From positions 9,745,973 through 9,809,972 of the forward strand of contig NC_090789.1 in the NCBI RefSeq assembly GCF_040054535.1: a DNA stretch of 64,000 bases, given 5' to 3'. Positions 13,682 to 22,819 of the stretch are shown one piece after another. The position numbers were made by a program, and so were the translations under genes. Each line of letters starts with the position of its first letter. Position 1 is the stretch's first letter. The notes below the pieces were generated by a model. The model worked only from the letters and a program-made list of their open reading frames with translations. It was not told where the DNA came from and did not search any database. The stretch is from Antennarius striatus. Its lineage: Eukaryota > Chordata > Actinopteri > Lophiiformes > Antennariidae.

Positions 13682-16600
13682 CACTCTTGGCATGCATGGG
13701 AGATGTGTGGAGGCACTGTGTATTTACAGTCCATGATCATAGTGAGCGTCTCGCTGTCGTTGGCCTCCTGGAAGGGGGGCTGACCGCACACCAGCATGAA
13801 GAGGATCACCCCCAGACTCCAGATATCTGCAGAGACACGGGGGGGGGGGGCATGCTGTCTGTTTAGACCAACACATTGTCGAGCGATCATAAAAGTGTGA
13901 ATGACAAGAAGAAAAAAAAGGAAAAGAAGATGACAGGGCACACATGTCCTTTGTGCTTAGTGACCTAGATATGAGGGAAAAACAAGAGCCCCCCCCCCCC
14001 TGTTTCAAATGCAGCATGAATTTGATTTGATAAGAACCATTTCCATCAACACACACACGGGCTCTGGACGCATCTGCCACAGCGAGGCTAAAGCTGTGCA
14101 CCGCTGCCCGCGGCCGGCGTCATTCTAGCGCATAAGTGGGTTCACGTGTTCATCCCTCTAAGGTTCGCACAAATGCTAATTTCATGGAACAGTTGTTTCG
14201 GTCTGATTATCCATTTTAAAAAAGAGCAACTTTTTGCCCGGGGCGCTCTCCGCTGCTGTGGTCGCTCCACTGACACACAATCTGCAGCTACATTCAGACT
14301 GTGGGCAGACAGACGCTTACATAAGGTCAGTATGTTGACCTTGTTTCTCAAACAACTATTCAAGATTTTTCAGCGTCATCCTCCCTGACACCCTACGCTG
14401 ATTCGGTGTGAAATCGGTCCATTTCCCTGGAAACACTTCTGATTTAACTCTGGTGAAATAATCGTGCCAGTTTCCTGTGGGTGGCGAGTATCAATCGCTC
14501 TGAGACGGCAAAGGAGCATCTCCTACTGCTGAGGGAGTAAACACTGCTGCCTTCCCCACTATCATCGCACCCCTAGCCAACGTATCCTAGCAACTGTGAC
14601 CCTACTCCCTCATTACTTGCGTCAATCCTCCACCAAACTTCCTTCCTCGATAACTTTATTTATAAACCAGATGGCTTGCACATCTCTGGATAACACCATT
14701 CACGCCAGCACACTCTGCATCACCAACATGGTGTGAACTAGTGAATTATTGTTAACAGCTTTGAATGTAAACATCCCTTTCTACCATCCTGCACCGCGGT
14801 TCACATCAGTTCCTTCCCGTAGGTGACAAACAATCATTTCCTAATGTCTCCACACATTAAACCCTGGCAGAGCGGCCCAAGCTCTGCATCCTGTCCTGTT
14901 GATTGTTATGCAACATCTTTTTATGGAATAAAAAAAAAAATCTAATCCTGCGAGTCCATTATCCATTTATTATTTTTATTTTTAAAGAACAGCTAGTGCT
15001 TCTTGAAGAGGGAGCAGAAACCTATATTTAAATATCTATTTACCAGAGACAAAAAGGAGCAAACCCACACGCCACATAACATAAAAAGGCAAAAAAAGGC
15101 AGGTGTCTTTTTTTTAATCCAACAATCATCTGCTCCCAAATGTACACGCAAAACATTTCATGTTATTTAAATGTTAAGGTTAGGAATACAATTTAAAATA
15201 CTTCTTGCTCCTCAAAATTCCTTTCATTCACTCACTGTTTCTCGTAAATCATTCATTTCCGTCCCTTGGAGGGGGCTTGGACGCTGTTAGACGAACTGGG
15301 AAAACATGACAGGTTCTTTTTGAAATGTTTTGCAGGCCAAACAGTGAACTCCACATTGATTTGCCGCCCTTGCCCTGCTGTCTAAGAATGTGAGAGAATG
15401 ACAAATTTCTCTGCTGGTAAAACCTCCTGACACTTCGAACTAAAAAAAAAGAAGAAAAAAGAATGTGGCTTTTTCTTTGCATCTATTGCAGTTGGCAGCA
15501 AACAGCTCTCACTAATTGGCTCCTTCCAAATTCCGTGCGAACTTGACGACTGGTGCAACATCCTCCCTCTCTATTTTGGATCGCTTTTCATCTCAAATTA
15601 TTTGCAGCACTTCCTAAAAAGAGCAGCAAACTCCGACAAACAGAATCGAGCCAGGACAGCCTCTTTATCTCTGCTACACACCGGGCCAGCCGCCACAGAG
15701 ATCTGATTCCAGACCAGATTACCTCTAATCCCAGAATGTCAGGACTGCTGGCCTTCAGTCAGCCTCTTTAACATCAAAATTGAATTGGCACTACTAGAAT
15801 CACACAATATCACATCATCCTGGCTGGGTTCTTGCAATCAAAACGTGATTATCTCGACTGAATGACACACACACACACACACACACACACGCACGCATGC
15901 ACTGATAGTGTAAACATCCACAATGCCCGACCTGTCATCAGGGTCAAGCCCTCAGAGAGGCTCTCAGAGGCAGCTGACCTCACATATCTACATTTAAACT
16001 ACGCACGCTGTCAAACAACCACGACTCCACTTTAAATATTTGGGGACATCTGCTCAACAGAGAGGAGACCGACATAGAGCGAAGACAGAAAGCAGTCACT
16101 GCAACTTCACTCGGTCGGAAAAAATAGAAAATGCTCCTCTGCTGCTCAGAAGCAGTGGCTTCTGGGTAGAGTGGCGACTGACGCCTTTCTTATCTTGTCT
16201 GTTCCCCCCTTTTTTCTGGTTTGCTCTTGTGATGGAGAGACGACGATGAGGCTGCTCGAGGGGCAGGGGAACAGGTGAAAGAAAAGTCTGACAAAGTTGA
16301 TTTCTGATCCCCAATCAAACTTCATTATTCACAGGAAGTAAACTACAGACTCACAAACGAGCCGCAGGTTAACTTGTCAGTCAAGCTTTTTTTGAACTTT
16401 GAACGATTCTCCTTCAACTGTCAGCCGGCTGATAAAGCTGCTAGCCTGCCACTTTTCTGTATTTTCCATCCAAAGTCCTGTGGGTTGGGTAACGTGCTCG
16501 CAGCTGTCAGTATCAGCAGGTTGGTTGGTTGAGTGAAAGTGAAGGCGTCGATGGAACAGACTTGTGTACACTAGAGGACAGCGTGTACTCTTCCTGCAGC

Positions 16601-17746
16601 TGGGAACACACACTGGACTATGGACTACAGTAGTGTCCCAATCCAGTGAGGGGAAAAGATGTTGCATAGCTACGCTACCCAGAAGCCTCAGATCTTTACA
16701 CTTACCCACAGCGGGAGCGTCGTACTCGTCCCCCAGCAGTATTTCAGGAGCAGAGTAGGCCAGTGAGCCGCAGGAGGTGTTGAGGTTTTTACCAGGCTGG
16801 AAGCGGTTGCTGAAGCCGAAGTCGGTGAGCTTGACGACGCCCTGCTTCTCAAAGAACACCACGTTCTCCGGCTTCAGGTCCCTGTGCACCACATGGAGCC
16901 GGTGACAGTAGGAGATGGCGTGGACGATTTGGGCAAAGTAACACTTGGCCACCTTCATCAGGAGAGACAGAAATGGAGAGACAGGCTATGTGAATTCTCC
17001 AATGCATTGGATTTCACATTTGGTGCCATGGAGACATGTCTCTACCCATTTATGTTTCTGTTCCAGAGACGACCACATTTCTTCTTATTCTGAGTTTCTG
17101 TTATCAACTTAAATTCCTCTTCTTTCTCTCTTAACTTCTTAAGTCAAGAACTCTCTCGTACCCAGAGTGAACCTGTGTTTCATAACCCTGCTCACCTCTT
17201 CGCTTAGACCCCCATCGTGCTTCATGATGCAGTCGTACATATCCCCTCCGTCTCCGAGCTCCAGGATGAGGTAGAGCTTGGTGGCCGTGTCAATGACCTC
17301 GTAGAGGCGCACCACGTTGGGGTGCTGCACCATCTTCATGCATCGCACCTCCTGGAAAAGATGCCCTCGAGCCACCGGGTCCAGTTTAGTCTTATCAATC
17401 ACTTTCACTGCAACCTAGAAGGGAAGGATAGTGAGAGGTACAAGTATTTAAACAACTCTGTCCAGCATTCATTGAACCCTACAGATATTACTCAGATGTC
17501 TGCAAGGGTTAATAATCACCCATTTGTTTTTTAGGGAGAGGCTTACGTCTATTTACTGTAAATAAGAGATACTGCAATCACGTGCATGAAAGTACTGGCG
17601 GGTACAGACATCGACCAGCATACCTTTTCACCTGTGAAAACATGCCGGGCCAATTTGACCACAGCGAAGTGTCCACGGCCCAACGTCTTGTCCAAGTCGT
17701 ACAGACCGGCGATCTTCCCGTCGTGATGCCGTTTGAGGCCTGCCAT
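10361..17746 (-). CDS. snrk: SNF-related serine/threonine kinase SNRK, complete, 7 coding exons
   Basis: SNRK is an AMPK-related protein kinase that LKB1 activates by phosphorylating the activation loop. Coding exons on the minus strand are 17746-17624, 17414-17196, 16952-16706, 13826-13685, 12758-12546, 12218-12084 and 11657-10361. They total 2376 nt, or 791 codons plus stop, against 765 in human (from memory). All introns are GT-AG and every junction keeps frame. Visible parts: glycine loop GRGHFAVV (23-30), catalytic Lys45 in [12 protein letters not shown] with Asp139, DFG at 158-160, activation-loop Thr173 in NTSCG, APE and a complete C-lobe. A UBA-like stretch with [14 protein letters not shown] follows in exon 5. 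The long last exon encodes a low-complexity acidic, Ser-rich and Gly-rich tail containing the conserved [14 protein letters not shown] and [12 protein letters not shown] blocks and ending SCCQVI. The start [20 protein letters not shown] matches the family, and GCAGCCATGG is an excellent initiation context. Residue 118 is Cys where human has Lys (from memory). Confidence 0.97.
11216..11263 (-). repeat. snrk: In-frame TCA/TCG trinucleotide repeat coding poly-Ser
   Basis: Sixteen consecutive Ser codons, mostly TCA with two TCG interruptions and TCT at each end, lie inside SNRK exon 7. On the opposite strand the same bases read as poly-Asp in an open frame at 11067-11288, which is not a gene. Confidence 0.95.
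12084..12218 (-). CDS. snrk: SNRK coding exon 6
   Basis: Encodes [20 protein letters not shown] to SPSKAQFR. The acceptor CCTGTCAG is good. The donor CAG|GTCCAT has GT but lacks the usual A/G-A-G at +3 to +5. It is accepted because exon 7 then restores the conserved AQF-RQSWPT join. Confidence 0.9.
12285..12304. repeat. (CA)n tract upstream of SNRK exon 6 acceptor
   Basis: About 20 bases of CA on the plus strand. In the SNRK transcript it reads as a UG repeat 65-85 bases before the exon 6 acceptor. Confidence 0.85.
12546..12758 (-). CDS. snrk: SNRK coding exon 5 (end of kinase domain, UBA-like)
   Basis: Encodes [20 protein letters not shown], the [14 protein letters not shown] end of the kinase domain, and the [20 protein letters not shown] segment typical of the SNRK ubiquitin-associated-like region. 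The acceptor is CCCTGCAG and the donor is ACTGA|GTATGC. Confidence 0.95.
   Translation of the reverse strand, partial: SYSPHAAERPQETSDPRGDQAPRMAPRCRPVPGHQAVHPFGVSSQPVRGGARLHRPAHGAGGHRRPRHRD
13597..13676. repeat. (TG)n microsatellite, (CA)n in the SNRK transcript
   Basis: About 80 bases, uninterrupted, lying directly inside the SNRK intron that follows exon 4. It is the source of three overlapping Val-Cys frames on the plus strand, none of which is a gene. Confidence 0.98.
13685..13826 (-). CDS. snrk: SNRK coding exon 4
   Basis: Encodes [20 protein letters not shown] to ISHACQ, the start of the kinase C-lobe. The acceptor is CTCTGCAG and the donor is CAAGA|GTGAGT. An 80-base CA tract on the transcript strand begins nine bases into the following intron. 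Confidence 0.95.
13827..16705 (-). other. SNRK intron 4 (about 2.9 kb)
   Basis: It holds a G homopolymer near 13840-13850, a C run near 13988-14000 and a CA tract near 15866-15890. No further coding exon is needed, because the flanking exons join at a split Asp codon. No transposon was recognised. Confidence 0.6.
16706..16952 (-). CDS. snrk: SNRK coding exon 3 (catalytic loop and activation loop)
   Basis: Encodes residues 115 to 197, from [20 protein letters not shown] through [11 protein letters not shown], Thr173 and GDEYDAPAV. It ends GTGG|GTAAGT, leaving one base of the Asp codon that exon 4 completes. Confidence 0.96.
17196..17414 (-). CDS. snrk: SNRK coding exon 2
   Basis: Residues 42-114, phase 0 at both ends. 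It encodes [12 protein letters not shown] with catalytic Lys45, the C-helix region and [14 protein letters not shown] of the hinge. The acceptor is CTTCTAG and the donor is GAAGAG|GTGAGC. Confidence 0.96.
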
Positions 17747-17814
17747 GGCTGCTTTTGGATGTCGAGGATTTGGAACCACCTTTTGTCGCCCACCAGTCAT
17801 GTGTTCATCTCCTC
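17624..17814 (-). CDS. snrk: SNRK exon 2: 5' UTR end plus first coding exon
   Basis: The acceptor is a pyrimidine-rich stretch ending ACTCAG at 17815-17816. The donor is AAAAG|GTATGC. The coding part (17746-17624) gives residues 1-41, including the glycine-rich ATP loop. The 68 untranslated bases carry two upstream ATGs, listed separately. Confidence 0.88.
17797..17808 (-). promoter_or_regulatory. Minimal upstream ORF in SNRK 5' UTR
   Basis: ATG-AAC-ACA-TGA encodes only three residues. Its stop codon overlaps the next ATG (17800-17798) as ATGA. That second ATG is in frame with SNRK and would add 18 residues ([18 protein letters not shown]). Its context is poor, with C at -3, so the inner MAGLK start is preferred. 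Confidence 0.6.
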
Positions 17815-20312
17815 CTGAGTTTGGGGGGGTGGGGTGGGGTCAGCTGAGGACTGTGGTTTGTCCAGCGGTGGCTCTCTTGAGGTGGCGTCAGTGGTTTGAA
17901 GGTGAGATCTCCGGCTGTATGGAACAGAAAATGCCTACAGAGCTTCTTCCTGCTGCCTTGAATCCTTAATTCAACCCCATCTTCTGATGATCTGAGGTGA
18001 AAGAAAGAAGGAGGGAACAATACTTCATTGACAAAAAATAATATGAGTCACAAATTTGGAGTGTCTCGACATTTGTCTGTTGCCATCACGACTGCATTCT
18101 CTGCATGTTAAAAAATAACTGAATAATTAGTCGGCTTTTAATAATAGGTCACACTGCTGTGACAGCGGTGGAGACATGAGACCCACAATGCATAGCTGAG
18201 ATAACTTATAATCAGATTCATACAGATGGTTTCCAGTTTTAAGTGTAAGGAAAAAACATCTTAAACAAATTGATACAGATCAGCTGTTACAGGAAACCAG
18301 AGTTTCAAACCACAGATGATAAACATGTCATTTGAAGTGTCAGAGACAGTCATTTATTATGTATTACATAATTTAACATGAGACAAATCCTCAGTCATTC
18401 GTTGTTGTTTGGGAGTTTTTTTTGACGATGAAAGTTTTTTTGTTCCTTAACCATCTTTGTCTCCTTTGATTTTTTTAAATTTCCCCTCAAGAGGTAAAAA
18501 AAAAAAACCTCTTCCAATTCTAAACCACCTCGTAATCACAATCGTGATCATCTCTGCTCACCTGAAGTGACTGTCACCATAAACTATGTCGCTTCGGAGC
18601 CCTGAACATGAAAAAAGCCTCCAGGGAAGGCATGGCATTCCTCTTCCAAGAAACGACCTGCATGCCAAGAAGCACAGCAATTGTAAAAAAACCAAAAAAA
18701 AAACAAACCCACAAAATGTACAGGCACGCAGAGTACAACGAAGAACATTCCAGAGAGGTGATCCTCGCCCGGGTGTGTCCCACACCCCTGCAGCAGAGAA
18801 ACAAATGGAAACCAGAACTGTTGCCAGGACGCACGCCTTCTGACACAATTGCAGCGTTAGGACAAATACATAAAAGCATCTCTGCCAGCGATCTGTGGTC
18901 ATTCCATCAACACTATGAAACCCTGGAATGCTTGTGCGTGATCCTCATTTGGAAACTTGTACCTGTGAGGACACAGTGAGTCATTTTACCTCATAATAGG
19001 AGGCTGACATCTGACCCAGAAGTAATCTACTGATGGCTGGCACCAACAGACAGGTCCAAACACGATCACAGCCGGCGCCGACACACGAGTGAGGATGACA
19101 CCACTCGTCAGGCGAAGTCAACACAAGCTGGGTCAAACCAGGAACACGGATTTTATTTGGACCACTAATGTGTGTTCAAGCACTCAATGGCAAGAAACAG
19201 CTGATGGGTGAGCCAAACAAAACAGAGAACAACAATGTACTGTACCCATCATGCATGCATTGAGGTTGTGCAATGATTCCTGTGCACATTTAGGGGGAAT
19301 AAATGTGTACAGGAAACACACATTTATCCGGTTAAGTACCGGTTATATAACCACTGAACCATTCTGATAGCCTGGGAGTTTCAAGATATTAATGGGGGGT
19401 TATCAACACTCTGATAAAATCTGATTAAGACGTCCGTGTTGAAGACGCTGGTTCCCAAGCTTCATGTACAGATTGCTGTTACCACCTATATTATATATAC
19501 CTAAAACCATAGGATTAAAACAAGGCAAAGTCAACTTTGAATACCATAAAAAATGTTTTTCCATTTCTGTTGTGGACTCAATGATGAAGCAGTTGATATA
19601 TTACATTCCAACTGGTTCATTCTTAAAAGATCACTTAATAAATTCACATGAAAAAAATATGCCCGTTTGTCATCAGGAGAATCTTGTTTTTACTATGATT
19701 ACTTTTGACAAATTAAAAATAATAATGAAAATATACACAATTAATTCCATCCATTTTCTGTCACTTAAAAAACAGGATTTTTTGCGATTTGTCATGATTT
19801 GACATTTATAAACAGACTAGTCCTACCTGTTTACTTTTCTTCGATTTTACTGAAAAGCTTACACCACCTTGTGACGTCACCCCCCCCCACCTCTATTGTT
19901 GTTGGCACTGATACAGGGATAGGACACCTGACCCATTAAAATAGCTCATGCCATTCAGCTTGTATTAAAGTGTTACATAGACGACAGAGGAATAACACAG
20001 GTGCAATAAAGTGATCCACAGAGCAGATCCCACTGAAACACATTGAGTCATCTCTCTGAGCCTCCTGGAGGACTATGTCACTGTCAATGCCCCCCACCCT
20101 CACCCTCACCCCCGCCCCCCACCAGCGTGTCCGTGGCCGCATCAACAACAACATATCAGCAGCCCGACAGCCTGCACAAACAGCACCAGCTCGGAGGGCA
20201 TCCACGATCCAGACACGGCCAGCAGCTACACTGAACCCCCGCCGATCCGCGTCGGATCCCGGCCAAACTCAACACGACGCGGGGCCCGGAGCCATCAACC
20301 AGTCCCACTCAC
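17815..20312 (-). other. SNRK intron 1 (about 2.5 kb)
   Basis: Sequence between the proposed noncoding exon and exon 2. I see A/T-rich stretches and no recognised repeat or exon. Short open frames at 18558-18979 overlap one another on both strands and have no family resemblance. Confidence 0.5.
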
Positions 20313-20560
20313 CAGCGAGGAATCTGAGGCAGCGCTGCCCGTCCGGTCCGTTCCGTGAAATTCTGCGGGGCTCTTGGTGGTTAACAGCTGGTTTTTGAAA
20401 CGGCCATACTTCAGCTCCACGCTCCGAACCGACCTGACAGGAAACCGGTTAGCGACCGACCCACCGAGTACCTGTGTCAGAATGCCTCCGCTCAGCCGCC
20501 TGCTGGCCGACCCGTCCCTCCGGTAGCTGCGTCCACAGACAGCGGCACGACAGGAAGCTC
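20050..20560 (-). promoter_or_regulatory. CpG-rich SNRK promoter region
   Basis: CpG dinucleotides cluster here far above the A/T-rich flanks, as expected of a housekeeping-type promoter at the 5' end of SNRK. No TATA box was seen. The transcription start was not resolved. Confidence 0.55.
20313..20510 (-). other. snrk: Probable SNRK noncoding first exon
   Basis: A GC-rich segment with a strong donor (CGCTG|GTGAGTG) at its downstream edge. The 5' edge is a guess because no TATA or defined initiator is visible. It contains an upstream ORF at 20407-20381 with A at -3 and G at +4 around its ATG, encoding eight residues before TAA. Confidence 0.55.
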
Positions 20561-20684
20561 CCCTTTCACAGTAAAAGCATCGAACACACGTTCTGTGAAT
20601 TCACTTGTTGGTTTGTTGATTTGTTTTTCTTTAATATCTCAAACGGTTTACAAATAGATCTTGCAAAGGATTAATAGGAATTAA

Positions 20685-20758
20685 ATTAATAGGACCCCTT
20701 AAACACTATTAACAAAACAAAACAACAAAAACAACAAAAATTAATAGGACCCCTTAAA
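20685..20758. repeat. Perfect 19-bp direct repeat around an A-rich insert
   Basis: ATTAATAGGACCCCTTAAA occurs at 20685-20703 and again at 20740-20758. The 36 bases between are A-rich with AAC units. This has the form of a target duplication around a retroposed tail. Confidence 0.7.
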
Positions 20759-20759
20759 T

Positions 20760-22720
20760 TATGAGACCAATCAAGTCACAATATGGATTCTGAATTAGTT
20801 TTTCTGTATAACATTGCAAGATAGCACCTTTTCATATGTTTTGTCTGAAACATGAACTATGATGGTTGTAACCCAGTCAAAATTAAAAAACAAAACTTAG
20901 ACCATGGACAACTCATAGAATCTTAAAGTTTTGCTTATTTCAACCAGATCTGGTGCATTATGTGAATTAAGGAGATTGAGGAAAAAAACATTTGCAGGAG
21001 GGAAATATACATCGTGCTACACCTCAATAACAGGGGGGTGGAGACATGACACTGCCACCATTGTGTAATAATTCAGATTCTCAGTCATTCAAAAGCATTC
21101 CATGTCAGTGTAAGGTGACATCTTGATGAATGAGTTCTGGATCACATTTTCAGTTATAACTCAGGAAATAATGCCTTCATCCAAAATGCCATGAATAGAC
21201 TTCTCAGAACAAGGATTAAGGTGGTACTACTTAGCATTCACACTGAAACTGTGACTGGTAAACCACCTTACTGTTAAATAGTAGTAGTTTAGTAATTGAT
21301 TAGTCTCCCATACTGAACAAATTTGAATTATTTTCTTTTTGTACCTCTGAAACATCGCACATTGTCAGGTAAATCCATTCTCAAAAATGAATTAGAGAAC
21401 TGCCATAGCTAAACCAGTGAGGGCAGATGGTCAGCCACATACATCTGAGGTCTGCTTCTGTGTGTCAGAGGCACAATTTCCTCACCACCTTGACCAAGTG
21501 GTCCCTCACAAGGGAATTTTTAGTTCACTTTGATGATACAGACTGGCAATTTTTGGAAAGTGTATAGTTTTTGCTGGTATTTAGAGCTCTTTAAATAATA
21601 CAATCTACCTTAGCTTGATAGGCAAAAAAAAAGTAATGGCTTCAATATGATTAATTTCTTTCCAAGATCCTTAAAAATATTGCGATCAGTCTAACATCTT
21701 TTTTTTTAGAAGAACTTTTTGTGATGCTTTTAGTTTTCAAGGGGAGTTGGCCAGATTTCCGCTCTTTTCCAGTGAATGACATTTCTGTCATCACTGCGTT
21801 CCAGTGATATTCGACTGTGACGTCACAACTACGGTCGCGCAGACCGTGTTGATATGCCTTATCTTATCACAAAGCAATTATTCTTACCCAATATGTACCC
21901 ATATTGACCTATTTATATGGACTTCCGGACAAAGGATCGTTGTCATGTTTTGCAGATACAATCTAGCCGTCATTCGAAGCCTTCATTGTCTGCTGGTGGG
22001 AGTGCAACGCTGACATGAATGTGACTGATTGTTGTGTGTGTGTGTGTGTGTGTGTGATGTAATACCTGGCTCTACCTGGATCTCTGGAGTACAACTGGTT
22101 CAGACGGTGAAAGGAGCTTCTACCCAATCCCAACGCTAATGAACTTTAACGAAGTGTAACATTTTTAATGAGCATGTGTTTGATATTATGCATAATTGTG
22201 ATGTTTTTAATACATTAAAATACTAAAATAATTCCTTCAAGTTAATAATTTAAACGAGTATTTGCTTTAGATATTCGTACAATTTTGCACTCCACGTGAA
22301 GACAAAAGACTCGGCCTGCAATCTTAGACGACACTGCCGCCTAGTGGATGTGTGAGAACAAGTTCAAAACAAATCGAAAAATTCCACTTAAAGCAAAATG
22401 ACCCATTTTATGATGTTCATGTTTTTTGTAGTTTCAAAGGAAATTAAAAGTAATTTAACCGACCATTGGGTGGCTTTTTAGCGGGACTCTACTGTGATAA
22501 AATCTTTTTAAAAAATCAGTGAATCAAGCTGAACGTAGTTTACAGGCAGCAAGCAGTTGGGTCATGGGACCCTTGTATGACCCAAGACCGCCTCCAGAAT
22601 GGGTTGCATGATATATTTCCTTTTAAGTCTAAATAACTTGCGAAATGACCAGAGGCGAAAAAAACCCCCTAACTGTCATTGGATGTTTTTCCACTCTAAA
22701 AAGAAGGATGAAAAGACACA
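20760..22720. other. SNRK-RPL14 intergenic region
   Basis: About 2 kb between the SNRK promoter and the RPL14 3' end. It is A/T-rich with a short TG run at 22034-22057. I see no exon, RNA gene or recognised transposon. Confidence 0.5.
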
Positions 22721-22740
22721 GCTGATCAACTGAAAAGGAC

Positions 22741-22746
22741 TTTATT
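22741..22746 (-). terminator. RPL14 polyadenylation signal AATAAA
   Basis: AATAAA on the minus strand lies 14 bases after the RPL14 stop codon, giving a very short 3' UTR as is common for ribosomal protein mRNAs. Cleavage is probably near 22720-22730. Confidence 0.8.
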
Positions 22747-22759
22747 TAGTGAAAACCAA

Positions 22760-22819
22760 TCACTTCTTTGCTGCCTCCTTCCGGAGCTTCTTCACCTCAT
22801 GTTTTATGATCTTGTTTCT
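22760..22819 (-). CDS. rpl14: RPL14 exon 6 and stop
   Basis: 19 codons, [19 protein letters not shown], then TGA at 22762-22760. The acceptor is TTCACAG. Confidence 0.97.
   Translation of the reverse strand, partial: RNKIIKHEVKKLRKEAAKK

Noticed and set aside
13837..14000. G and C homopolymers in SNRK intron 4 as a quadruplex element
   Set aside because: Single homopolymers about 140 bases apart and on opposite strands; not the spaced G runs needed. Sequencing slippage is also possible.
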